Source: Corallium rubrum | Taxonomy: Eukaryota > Cnidaria > Anthozoa > Scleralcyonacea > Coralliidae | DNA: 64,000 bases | Reading direction: 5' to 3' | Assembly: GCA_964035015.1 (NCBI GenBank) | Contig: OZ036010.1 | Coordinates: forward strand, 12,372,986-12,436,985 | In this document: positions 32,111-43,250 of the stretch, in pieces | Layout: each line of letters begins with the position of its first letter | Numbering within the stretch: position 1 is the first letter of the stretch | Notes under the pieces: generated by a model | The model's input: the letters and a program-made list of their open reading frames with translations, nothing else | Told to the model about the DNA's origin: nothing | Databases searched by the model: none | Translations under genes and position numbers: made by a program

Positions 32111-34250
32111 AGACGACGATGTGCTTTCACACTAATGATGAAGAACTCCCCTCGAAACGTCAGTATTTCGTTTCAAAATGATTCGGGTCTATCGATCTGG
32201 GTCTATCCTAATAATATGATTACAGTTCGTACAACCCTAGCTTGATAAATGGTAAAAGATATTAAAAATATTTACCTGATGGATGTATCTTTCAGACACA
32301 AATGCACTTAATATTAATTACAAATTACGTCAACAATCAGCATCTCGTCCAATCAGTAAGCTGCGTCCCAATTTGGAACGCTACTACTCAAAAAACAATA
32401 CTACGCGTGCAGGCTCTCCTTCTCCTCCTCTCCCCAATCCCCCAAAGGAGAGCCGGCTCGCAGGCTAAGAAAAGTGTTGTCTTTTGATCTTTTGAGTGTT
32501 TTATGACGTTTTTGGACTTTTAGAATTCTGTAAATCCTTGTCCTAAAATGCAGGAAATGGCATTTCAGAGACTCTAGATTTCAAAATTTTCCGGGGGAGC
32601 ATGCCCCTGGATCCCCCTATAAAAATTTTGCCGCCACCCCTTTTAGTGTCGTTCCGACGCCCTTGCATTGCTTCCATGGTTCAAAGCTAAGGATTTCTCT
32701 AACAAAAACTTGATCGTGTTCGTCGTCTGTCTATTGCATACACTGAGTGTTACTATTATTAAACATATATAAAATCTATATAGTCAACGAAATCGAGATT
32801 TTGAGAGTTTATTTATTTGTTGACCATTTTATGACGTTTTGTGACGTAGAAGTTTCTTCCCATACAACTTACATCGCATACGCCAGAAGGATTTGCTGTG
32901 ATAAATTGCATGTACGTTTGAAGTTTGCAAACACCACGACGGCGATGGAATTTCTGAATTGACAATGCCATGACTAAGTCGTGCTAGTATTAATACCTCT
33001 CTGAACACACTTGTGAACTGTCTTACAATTTCAGTGAGGAGAGTTTATCTTATCGAGGTAAGATATTAGTTTCTACAACTGACAACTGTGTTTCTTGTTA
33101 GGAGATTTCACGGTTTTCTTTTATTTTTAGGTGTACGGTATATTTGCCAATATTGGTGTGGGTTCATTGTGTTTGCACTGTCAGCATTCTGATCAGACGT
33201 ACGCTACTATCTGCATGCGTGTGTGTATTTTTACTTATACAAATTCTGCAAAATAATCTGATGGGCTCAATGGTACATTGCTGTATAATTTTATGAAAGC
33301 ACTAGATTTGTCAAAACATATATATTAAGCACTTGGGAATGGGATTGCACTGACAGTAGGGCAAAAGGCATGATTATTTAATATTTGTATATTAATTATG
33401 TGTATACCCTGTCAAAACCGTTGCCATATCATGTCAAGCGATAAGTTATAGTAACTTGTAGTAATGTGTAAATACTGTACTCTGTCTATAGTAATTAATA
33501 TTAAATTTTTGGACTTCCAGCCTGCCTCGCAGGAACTCTGTGGGCTCTTTTTGGGTACAGATTTGCCTGTGGAGTAGGCTAAAGGTTTTTGTCCCATTTG
33601 GGGCAGCACTTCGCTTGCGATAGTAACTTCTAGTCTAATTACCTATTTTGTTTGTTTGACAAGGCTGAAGTGTAAAAAAGAGTGTCCCACGTACCTTTTT
33701 GGATCACAAATTTCACTTGCCTTCTCCATGCTTACTGACAAAAACGTTTGTTAAAAAAGTGACGCCCCCAACAACGTCAAAACAGCGAAAATGAAGTCGG
33801 GGTCGTGACCACGAGAACGTAAACAGTACCGTTGTCATGCGCAGTAGAGTATATACGTGAAAGTTGGAAGCTTCCTGTTGACGACGCGTCGGCGGTCCGT
33901 TGTCGTTTCATAACCTTATTATAGGGACTTTAAGATGCTAGGACGACGATGGCGGTTAAAACGCAAGATAGTTTTACAATTTAAAGAAGTCACGTTTAAC
34001 TAACTATTATATTTGATATTTGAATGTATAGTTTAATGATCTCCCAAACGCCCCAGTATTGCTAAAATGATTGTAGCGTCCATATAGAAGTCAATCTCAA
34101 GTACCAGTTCTCATCTTTTGGCCGTCGACGTCGTCCTGAAGACGTGAAAATGCTTAAGTGGCGTTGTATAAAGAACGAGGACAGTGTTAAAATTACTCTT
34201 GGGTCTAAAAATGATTTGTTTTCTTTCTTTTGCAAAAAGAATTCTTTTGT
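32111..34250. other. Right flank of the giant transposon, no gene recognised
   Basis: It contains a hammerhead-like relic (32132-32164), an AGCCTGCAGG/GAGCCGGCTC inverted repeat (32395-32467), a hAT-like relic (32540-32670), and otherwise AT-rich DNA. Several 60-70 codon frames were examined and none has recognisable features. Confidence 0.6.
32132..32164 (+). other. Degenerate hammerhead-like motif
   Basis: CTAATGATGAAGAACTCC followed by CCTCGAAACGTCAG resembles CUGAUGA, a short stem II (GARG with CCUC) and GAAAC. One core base differs (CTAATGA). It begins 22 bases outside the right target duplication of the giant transposon. Confidence 0.35.
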
Positions 34251-34253
34251 TTG

Positions 34254-34575
34254 GAGGACGTCGTCGTTGAGTTAAACGACGTCAAGTGGGCAGGGCTTTG
34301 AAGAGAGGGAAATTGTATGTGGGGTAACAGTAAAAATGCTCATTAGTATGCAATAGGATAAGTACTGTAGTTAGCACACTCGGATATACTTATCACGCTA
34401 TTCAAGTATACAAATGAGATAATTAACACTGCATTCATTTTTGATATCGTTTGTCAGAAATGTGGTTTAACCTTGCTTTCAATCAGCTATTGTTTTCTCA
34501 TGTAATTTTGAGTTTGGGATTTAACATCGTTCGTGCAGCTTAACAGCCACTCGGGGCCGTACCATTAATTAAGGC
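34254..34575 (+). repeat. Direct repeat, copy 1
   Basis: About 300 bases starting GGACGTCGTCGTTGAG, through GACGTCAAGTGGGCAGGGCT, to GGGGCCGTACCATTAATTAA, match 35188-35565 at roughly 95 percent. Confidence 0.85.
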
Positions 34576-35187
34576 CTGCGCTAGCCTCATTCCAAGAAAT
34601 CTTATCATTCAAACCAAATGTCAAACAATGTAAACACAGAAATTTTGTCACTCTGTTGATAGAATGAGGAATGTCAAAAAGGTAAACATAGAACTTTCGT
34701 CACTCTGTTGATAGAGTGAGAAATGTCAAACAATGCTAATGAGGCCCTGTTTGGGTAAATTCCGACAGCCGACATTGCGTTAAATCAGCGACATGCGAGA
34801 GCTGAAATGGCGACAAACGAAACCAAAGTTGACAAAAATTGCGACAGCGAATGGAGAGTAGTAAAAAAATGAAGCCGAAATAACGACAGGGACATGACCA
34901 AGTCCTAAAATGACGTAAAATTGCGACACGACAAGTTTTGAAGTTCAGACTGGCGACATGTGCACCCCCCCCCCCCCCCCCCCCCCCCCCTAACAGGGCC
35001 TCGCTAATGTTTCTGGAAAAGTGTTCACCTAGTTTATCAAGTGGAAATGACAAACTATGTGCTCCTAAATTAAAGTTATTTTAGAACTAATTAAATGTAT
35101 TGTTATGCCAAAGCTTATCTTAATACCATATGAGTATCTTCATAAGAGTGTGTGAAATTCTAGAGTATGTGAAATTCTAGAGTATGT

Positions 35188-35565
35188 TAGAGGACGTCGT
35201 CGTTGAGGTTGACGTCCTTGATCTTAAAGTCCCTATTATTACGTCTTAAACGACGTCAAGTGGGCAGGGCTTTGAAGAGAGCGAAATTGTACGTGGGGTA
35301 ACAGTAAAATTGCTCATTAGTATGCGATAGGATAAGTACTGTAGTTATCCCACTCGGATATACTTATCACGCTATTCAAGCATACAAATGAGATAATTAA
35401 CACTGCATTCATTTTTGATATCGTTTATCAGAAATGTGGTTTAACCTTGCTTTCAATCAGCTATTGTTTTCTCATGTAATTTTGAGTTTGGGATTTAACA
35501 TCGTTCGTCACGTGAACCTTAACAGCCACTCGGGGCCGTACTATTAATTAATAAGACCTGCGCTA
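35188..35565 (+). repeat. Direct repeat, copy 2
   Basis: Second copy of the unit at 34254-34575, with an extra segment (GACGTCCTTGATCTTAAAGT) near its left end. The DNA between (34576-35187) holds a C-run (34963-34990) and a GGCGACA/TGTCGC-rich repeat. Confidence 0.85.
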
Positions 35566-35566
35566 A

Positions 35567-36400
35567 CGGTCGCACAATAGACGAATTAAATTCAGACGAA
35601 TTTTATTCGACGAAACTGCGACGTATAACTCGATTAAATTCGACACACAAATTAAATTCGTCTCGGCAATTAAATTCGTCTGAGTCAGATGGTAATGCGA
35701 CGATAAAAAAAGCCGAAAGCTCGTCAGTACCACATGGTAATGCGCGTTCGAGTAAAGCCTGTTTTCCACTAGGCGACTTTTTTCGCGCGAAGCGACTTTT
35801 TATTTTGTCTCGTGAGCTCTGAGCTGGAACTAATAAGAAATCTATTGAATTCGAACAAAGGAAAGTCGCTTCGCGCGAAAAAAATCGCCTAGTGGAAAAC
35901 CGGCTTTTTAAGCTGGATTTCCACTTGGCGAAAAATGTCGCGCGAAGCGACATTTTCTTTTGTCTCGTAAGCTCTCAGGTGGAACAAGACAAAAGACAAA
36001 GACAAAAGAAAAAGGTCGCTTCGCTCGAAAAATATCGCCTAGTGGAAAACCGCCTGTGACAATTCGGCGTCATGTTTTCAAGAAGTCGTTTTCAGGCTCC
36101 ACGAGAACTGGGGTCTCGGTCTCACAAAGCGAGATCGCGGCTAGGCGTTAAGTACAATAGAGAACAATGCAGAAAAGCAGGGCTTTTCTGCATTGTTCTT
36201 TATTACTTAACATGCAATCTAAATCATAAATCGGCGATGATCTGCGACCGTCGGCGATATATATATGACAACTATAGGCTTAAACGTCGCACAATAGACG
36301 AATTTAATTCAGACGAATTTAATTCGAATTAACTTCGTCGGCAAATGACGTAAATGCGACGTCGAGTTAAACGACGAATTTCAGTCGAATTTAATTGTTT
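35567..36400. mobile_element. Nest of MITEs: AATAGACGAATT family invaded by two GGCGAC-arm MITEs
   Basis: The outer element repeats the 2503-2946 family (GTCGCACAATAGACGAATTA; ACAATTCGGCGTCATGTTTT). It is interrupted at 35755-35910 and 35911-36055 by two related palindromic MITEs with TTTTCCACTAGGCGAC and GTCGCTTCGCGCGAAAAA arms. A 40-base hairpin (GCAGAAAAGC/GCTTTTCTGC) at 36162-36202 and a further terminal fragment at 36284-36400 follow. ORFs here are artefacts. Confidence 0.78.
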
Positions 36401-36713
36401 TTATTTGGAACCCGGGCTGGTTTTTTCCCTACCCTGGCATTAAAAGTTTGCACACGCGACAAAATTTGTTTTTATCAGCTTTTTTCGACATATTGACAAT
36501 TCACAAGTTCTGCTTGTAATGTTCATGTACAGTTCATGTATACAGTTCATATTTAAAACAATAAGACTTCGTGTCATATCAGAACTGATAAATTACGCAA
36601 TAGCACAACAAGCAAGCAAACCCGGCTAGGCGAGCTAGCCCTTCTCATGTAAACACAATAAAAGTGATCTCGCTCGTCTCCATATAAACACCCTCTAAAG
36701 GTGGTTCTTTGCT

Positions 36714-37103
36714 TTGGGGTTCACTATTATAACTTACACTCTATTGTATTTACAACTACATGACGTTACAACCAAACTTGCTTCAAACCTAAAACCGACA
36801 TACCTGACGACCAACGTTCACCTGATGAACTGGAACAATCTACTGTTTTCTCTCGACGAACCAGACTGTTGTGTCGACTGTGGTTTACCCCGCTGCCTTC
36901 ACAATCATCCTCCCAAACTCCTCTACCCGGAAAACTTCAGTTTAGGAAAACAAGCTCATTATATCCCCTGTTTTCAACCGGATCTTAAGTTTTGTAATGT
37001 CCTCAGCACGTTCATATCAGCTTCTGACAGTTTTCTTAAAAGCCTTTTCTATTGCCCTGTCAGTATGATCTTGGGCAGGCACAAGTTTGTTTATGTAAGC
37101 TAG
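36714..37103 (+). CDS. Unrecognised ORF, 129 codons
   Basis: The frame includes PDCCVDCGLPRCLHNHPP, a small Cys/His cluster, and ends FVYVS. No splice context, family or repeat relation was recognised. It may be an exon of an unknown or decayed gene, or chance. Confidence 0.2.
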   Translation: MGFTIITYTLLYLQLHDVTTKLASNLKPTYLTTNVHLMNWNNLLFSLDEPDCCVDCGLPRCLHNHPPKLLYPENFSLGKQAHYIPCFQPDLKFCNVLSTFISASDSFLKSLFYCPVSMILGRHKFVYVS

Positions 37104-37289
37104 TCGAATTTAGCATGATTTTAGGCCAAGAAGAAGCTTCGTATTTACATAACCCAAACGACAACTACATGTAATGATTATTCAAAGTTGAACTGTTCCG
37201 TAAATACTCAATGAAACTTTAAAATATTATAACGGTCTTATACCTTATGGCATCTACTTTTTTACCATATCAATGTAGTCGAGAAATAT

Positions 37290-37875
37290 TTAACACTTAT
37301 TGACTGGGACCGAGGGAAACAGTATGTTTTGGGTCCCCAAGACCGCCGTTGTTACCCGAGGCGAAGCCGAGGGTATAACAACGAGCAGTCGAGGGACCAC
37401 AAAACATACTGTTTGCCGAAGGTCCCAGTCAATAAGTATTTTATTATATACCAAGTGTCAAAGAAAACAAATAAAAAGAAAGACGTCAAATCACTGAAGT
37501 AAATATAAGAGAATTGTCGAAGAAGCTCGTTGAGTTGTACTTTTGCAAGATTTTCAAACTCGACAGCAAGTCCCTTTTCGATACAAAGTTCCCTCAAGAT
37601 TTTAACTGCTTGAATTGCGTGGTGACCTTTTTCGTCGAGGTTAAGTCTTTATCTTTGAGTAAATTATCTACTTCGTCACTGCTTCGGCTAGCGAACCTTT
37701 GTTTTTGCTCCATAACTTGAGGATTTTATTATTCACCAGTCCGTAACATATTATTCACCGCTTCAGAGCTGTTGCCGGGAGACAGTGGAATTTCATCACT
37801 ATCACGTGATACCCTCTCGCCCAATGAGACGCAAGAGAACACGAACTTTGACACTTGGTATATAATAAATTAGTT
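37290..37875. mobile_element. Repeat with GGGACCGAGGGAAACAGT hairpin, copy 1
   Basis: The left part is a hairpin (TTATTGACTGGGACCGAGGG and its inverse near 37430) with centre CCCGAGGCGAAGCCGAGGG. The element seems to end with TGACACTTGGTATATAA (37848-37865), inverted to TATATACCAAGTGTCA (37444). Related copies are at 57220-57575 and 57585-57760. Confidence 0.7.
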
Positions 37876-38085
37876 TAATATAAGGAAAAACGTTTCAAAC
37901 GTTTTGCCTTGGTACTTCCGATTTGTTGACAACGTCTCATCCAAGGAATCAATAGAATACCCCGCCACACAAAACTGTTATTCTTGCTTGCCACTTGGAT
38001 ACACACGCCGTCGTTAACACCAACCTTCGACTCTAAACTAATTGCGTACATGGCTACGTGGCTACTTGGCTACTTGGCTACTCAG

Positions 38086-38572
38086 GGCCAGTTTTTATAA
38101 TCCCGGTGTACCGGGACGTCCCGGTGTACCAGGATCTTGGCTTGTAAGATAATTTACTGTTATTTTCGCGGTTACGTTTATATGGAGACCGGGACGTCCC
38201 GGTGTACCGGGATCCCGGTTGAATCAACCGAGATCTCGGTACACTGGGACAGATTTTTTCCCATATAAACGCGACATCCCGGTACACTGGGATGAAGTTT
38301 ACTGAACTACAATGCTTGTAACTTTGAATATTACGGTCAGAATTTCGTCCAAACGGTCAGGTCTAAAGACAAAATACGGAATAAAAGTGAAATAACTTCT
38401 AACATTGTAGAATTAGGGTGAGTTTTTGCTTTTTTGTCCATTTCCTTAAATTCCCGCGCTTTTTGACCCGGGCAACTGGGACGAGCACTTTGTTTACTCC
38501 ATACAAACACGGGATCAAATTCATCCCGGTCAACCAGGACATCCTGGTACACCGGGATCATATAAACAGGCC
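38086..38572. mobile_element. MITE built of CCCGGTGTACCGGG palindromes
   Basis: The ends GGCCAGTTTTTATAATCCCG and the inverse-like CGGGATCATATAAACAGGCC are flanked by CTCAG on both sides (38081-38085, 38573-38577). Internal TCCCGGTGTACCGGGA and GGGACGTCCC palindromes recur. It splits a TGGCTACGTGGCTACTTGGC minisatellite (38048-38080 and 38578-38690). Confidence 0.85.
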
Positions 38573-39109
38573 CTCAGTGGCTACGTGGCTACTTGGCTAC
38601 GTGGCTACGTACATGGCTACGTGCGTGCTTGGCTACTTGGCTACGTGGCTACGTGTCTACTTGGCTACTTGGCTATGGCTACGTGACTATAATACAATGG
38701 ACAGCATAAATGCAACCTATAGGTCTGATGTTTTTACTGCAGCAAAAATAATTTCCTTCTTCCTCGTCTTATTTTTTTACTTGAAATAACAACAAACTAT
38801 AGTAACCAGGTGATCTGACCGTGAGGGAAAGGCCTGGAACTAGCAACCTAATAGAAATCCATTTTGCTGTATTGAATAACTTATTTCTTTCATTTTCCTT
38901 TATTAAACTGGTTGAAACTTTGTATTTATGTTCAGTGTTGAAAATGATAAGTCTATGCTAAATTTGGGAACAAAATAAAGTATATTTCACGAGATATTAA
39001 ATAGTTTAATTCGAAAAATGGATTTCTATTTGACAACTAGTCCCAGTCCTTTTCCGTGTTTTCAGATCACCTGGAATATAGTATATAGGTCCCCTAACTC
39101 CTAATCACT

Positions 39110-39335
39110 AATTATAACCCATAATCCTAACCCCAATTCCTAACCCTAATCACAAGACGGGGGCGTTTGTGCTATGGAAAATTACGATAACCTCACCCCC
39201 ACACAATGGAACCAAAAGCCCTAACCTAATCACAAAACGTGGGTGTTTGTGCTATGGAAATTACGATAACCTGACCTCCACACAATGGAACCAAAAACCC
39301 TAACTCTAATCACAAGACGGAGATGTTTATCACGT
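39110..39335. repeat. Minisatellite, about 92-bp unit, 2.3 copies
   Basis: TAATCACAAGACGGGGGCGT, GTGCTATGGAAAATTACGAT and ACACAATGGAACCAAAAGCC recur three times with small changes. CCTAACCCTAATC words lie between, which look telomere-like but are not in an array. Confidence 0.8.
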
Positions 39336-39458
39336 TTATGACGTTTCCTAAAACTAAAAAGGAAATAAATTAAACCTCCCCGCATCCATATCATTAGCTA
39401 AATTAGCGCGTAACCAGGTAGCCGGTAGCCAGTAGCCGCATCCAATCACAGCTTTCTA

Positions 39459-39770
39459 GTGCGGGGTATTCTACAGTTATGCCTTTCTTTGGACAAGCCA
39501 ACAATAGATACATATGCCATTGGGCTTTTCAAGCTACAAAATGTAAGTAGCAATGACGAATACCGAGAGGAAAATCCTGAAGAGACTGTGTGTGAAACTG
39601 CACAAAATATACAGTTGATGGTGTGCGGAACACCAGTGATCATCACCAGAAATTTTGGTCATTTGGGCCGCTGCTCTCTGTCGCCTAATAATATAATTAT
39701 GTATTCTAATGCATTTGATTCTAGTGTATTCTCATTATTCAGGTCATTGAGTTCTTTAGAATTTGCCTAA
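39459..39770 (+). CDS. Unrecognised ORF, 103 codons
   Basis: The frame includes TYAIGLFKLQNVSSNDEYRE and ETVCETAQNIQLMVCGTPVI. The composition is protein-like, but no family, splice partner or repeat membership was recognised. Confidence 0.25.
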   Translation: MRGILQLCLSLDKPTIDTYAIGLFKLQNVSSNDEYREENPEETVCETAQNIQLMVCGTPVIITRNFGHLGRCSLSPNNIIMYSNAFDSSVFSLFRSLSSLEFA

Positions 39771-40209
39771 ATCGTGCATGTATGTATATGTAAATAACTT
39801 GTAAACGGCTATAAGACTGTGAAATCAAGCAAGTTCAAACGCTCTTGGAAGTACTATGCTAGGGATAAATCAGGATCTTTATATGCTCAGGAAGTGGACT
39901 GACTCATGCTGAATGCATCGCGATCTGGAGACTTCGCATCGCCCGTAACGTTGTTGGTCAATTTGGCCAATTTCTAGCACCTGTTTACAAAGATTACTAT
40001 GGCTAACACTATGGATAGTGACGCTTTTAGTGCAAAAACAGAGAATGCAATATTGTGTACATATCAAAGTGAAATATATGTGCACAAATTTTGGCACTAA
40101 CAATTGTACATGTACATCGTATAATGAAGTATTTCTAAGACTTCGAACCTAATCATTCGCATGATTTGCTTCTTCAAACATCTTAATTATTGTGAGGTGC
40201 TGGTAGTGC

Positions 40210-40212
<3 letters not shown>

Positions 40213-40268
<56 letters not shown>

Positions 40269-40429
40269 TTGGTTTTCATCTGACGTCACGGCGGCCATGT
40301 TGGTGTGCAGGAACAATGAAATGGCGGCCATGTTGGTGCACAATCTTTATCCTATGCGAATTTAACTCTATTCTTATTCAAATATTTTGTATTGTTTCAG
40401 GGTCCAGCGATCACGTGAGTGAAAACCGA

Positions 40430-40489
<60 letters not shown>
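40213..40489. repeat. Two (TA)n arrays bracketing ATGGCGGCCATGTTG repeats
   Basis: (TA)n at 40213-40266 and 40432-40489. Between them, GCGGCCATGTTGGTG occurs twice 34 bases apart (about 40290 and 40326). Confidence 0.9.
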
Positions 40490-40491
<2 letters not shown>

Positions 40492-41309
40492 CCGCCATTG
40501 AAATTTACATCAAAATACGACCATAATGCACCGGGCACCGCCGCTTCATTCCCTGGCGGCAGATTCCGATGACGAGAAGCGCATAAGGAAGGCGGTAAAA
40601 GAAGCAAAAGTATTGCTTCAAGCAAAAGTATTGCTTCAAGCAAAACCAAGCAACTGAAGAAAGAATGTGTCAATTTGCAAGCGATTTACACCCATGCAAA
40701 GCAGGTGTGCCTCGCCGCATTCCACAGATAGTTCGATCACCCCTCGGACAAGGTTCTCACACGACCACAATCAAGGGGCTGTCACGATAAACCCGACCCG
40801 AGTGAGAACATTTTGAACATTTTAAAAAGTTACAGCCACAGGTAACTATATACACCGAATGAAAGCTTATAAAACTTCTAACAACATACCTACTCGATGT
40901 ATTTCAACAATGCGTAGTTCCAAAATTTTTAGCCATCGTTTTCTTTGAACAAGTGTGTCGGCATCATCGAGAAATGTAAAACCCATCTTCGTGAGTGCAA
41001 GACTTTTTTGCCACGGACTTTTACCCGTAGTATCCGCATACTGAAGTTTTAATAACCTCATGGTCAAAGAATTTTATTTCCAAAGAATTGTTTTCTAAAT
41101 TAAATTACTTATTTACTTAACCAAATATCATTTATATATATATATATATATATATAGATAACAATATAAAGTTAATTGAAAAGTCACAAGAAGGCCAAGA
41201 GTAATTGAATACAGGAACCCGAGAGTCGCAAGGGCGAGAGGGCTAATTTTCCTGGGGCACTTACTTTCAAAATGGCGCCGCGAGGGCCGAATTGTATACA
41301 TACCGTAGA

Positions 41310-41597
41310 ATCCCGAAAGTAGCGGCCCCCCGAAAGTAGCGGCCCCCAAGTCATCGCTTGATTAACTCGGAAAGTGTTAAGTCTCAACTATCAACGTACC
41401 AAAGTGTATAACAGTCAGAGTTGAAATGGCATAAGGAAAAACTAAAGCATATTAAATGTGGAAAATGGGAAAGAACAAAGAAGAATATTCCCACAGTATG
41501 TTAACGTATTTTACCACCCGAAAGTAGCGGCCCCCCGTAAGTAGCGGCCCCCCGAATGTAGCGGCCCGGGCCGCTACTTTCGGGATTCTACGGTACA
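41310..41597. mobile_element. TA-flanked MITE with CCGTAGAATCCCGAAAGTAG arms
   Basis: TA then CCGTAGAATCCCGAAAGTAG on the left; CTACTTTCGGGATTCTACGG then TA on the right. GTAGCGGCCCCCCGAAA is iterated next to both arms. TA flanks fit a Tc1/mariner-mobilised MITE. Confidence 0.85.
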
Positions 41598-42422
41598 CAG
41601 GACGAAAAAATGGCGGACATGGGAAATTTTTGGAAGTCAGTTTCAGGCCCTACGCGGTCATCTTGGATGTCAGTCTTAGTCTTTTTCAGTCTCGCGGCCA
41701 TAATAAAATCACTATAAAGTGCATGAAATATATACCGAGACCCATATAATTTCGAAATAAATGTTCTTAACTTGTTTCTGATTAACTTCTATTTGTTGAT
41801 GCTTGCGTCTTTCTGACTTACGAGTCCAGTTTCAACTACATTTCAACGAGTTCCACTGACGGTGAATTATAACCTCTTTATACTAAAAATAAGGAAAGTC
41901 TGGTAACTTTCATATAGAGAATATTTAAGGCGACCTCCATAAAATACACAAAATACCGCTCGATCTCCGTTCATGCTTTTTCATCTTCTTTGTAGCTCGA
42001 CTGAAACGTTTATATACAAACTGACTTTGGCTTCACAAAAGCTCTCGCCGTGTGCGTACCAAGTTCTTAACTAATGTATTATTTTTCATGAAGTAAGCAA
42101 CAACGTCTGGGGATTTCTCCTCAGTTGACTTTAGCAGTGTAAGACATCATGATTCTGTAACTAATGTATACTGATGGCAATTTTGGCGAGATCGAGCGGT
42201 TTTTGCGGATTTTACGGAGCTTCAAGTGAGGGCCATTTGAAATATTAGAGAGCAGAGCTTAAGAAAATACAACGCGGTCATGTCAAGGACAACGTCCTTA
42301 ATTAACACATTAGAATTTCCCTCACAACAAAGAAGATGAAGGCTTCTTAATCCCACCAAACGTTTATAACATGAAGTACTAATATACTCTTGGGCCCACG
42401 AACACATGCCCACGAACACAAA

Positions 42423-42851
42423 ATGGCCGACGGTACTGTTGTTGATCGCTGTTATTCAAAATTTGGTGTGTTAATGAAAGAAGCTGAACGTCTTAGTTTA
42501 CATGGCAAGAGCGAGGAGGCCGAAAATATATACACCCAGTTTATTGAACAAGAAGGCAACTCGTTTGAAAGGAAATTCGACCTGGCTTTGGCACGAAATA
42601 ATCGAGGACATCTTAGATATTTAAAAGTGGATTTTAATGCAGCTATTCTAGACTACACTGAAGCCATAAAACTTGATCCAACGTTAGCTGTATCCTATTA
42701 CAATCGCGGCCAAATCCATTATAGAATGGGAAGGTTTGGTATGGCTATTGAGGACTTAAAGAAAGCCATCGATTTGAACCCAAGTTTTGAAGACGCTTGC
42801 AAGAATTTACGGCAAGCTGAAGAAGACTTCGCCACGATGAGAAAAGCATAG
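42423..42851 (+). CDS. TTC32: Tetratricopeptide repeat protein 32 homologue
   Basis: A single open frame of 142 codons starts at MADGTVVD; the upstream in-frame Met at 42390 adds an unlikely peptide. It contains TPR units: AEEIY-type helix pair around residues 20-40 (GKSEEAENIYTQFIE), then LALARNNRGHLRYLKVDF, AILDYTEAIKLDP, and AVSYYNRGQIHYRMG with AIEDLKKAIDLNP. Length and repeat layout match TTC32, a small TPR protein of about 150 residues in vertebrates, presumably a protein-protein adaptor. There is no intron, whereas the vertebrate gene is spliced (from memory, not checked); a retrocopy or intron loss is possible, but no poly(A) tract is visible. The flanks are repeat DNA with a Harbinger element 400 bases downstream. 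The frame is intact, so it is probably functional. Confidence 0.9.
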   Translation: MADGTVVDRCYSKFGVLMKEAERLSLHGKSEEAENIYTQFIEQEGNSFERKFDLALARNNRGHLRYLKVDFNAAILDYTEAIKLDPTLAVSYYNRGQIHYRMGRFGMAIEDLKKAIDLNPSFEDACKNLRQAEEDFATMRKA

Positions 42852-43250
42852 TCATATTCAGTGAATGTGTATGAAAGTGCATATGAATTTGATCTACACT
42901 TTATTTCAAGCAAGAAAACAATTGTATATCTCCGTCATTCTGTTGCAATTTCAAAATTTTGTTGAAGTCAAAGGTGCCACTGATGAATATAACTTCTTAA
43001 CCCTACCGTCAACTTTTGTATAATTACGCATGCATACATTGTAAAAAAAATATTCTAATTTATACGCACTATTCTTGTTCACATGCCATTTGCGTGCGTT
43101 AAATTGTTGACATTAGGGTTATCTAGGGGGCCAGGGACAACTCGGTAGTTGCGTTTTATCATGTGAAACAGGGTAACTTTGACCCTAGCGGTAGCCCCGA
43201 GTTATCTCTACCCCCCCCCCCCCCCCCCCCCAAGATAACCTGATGTCCTG

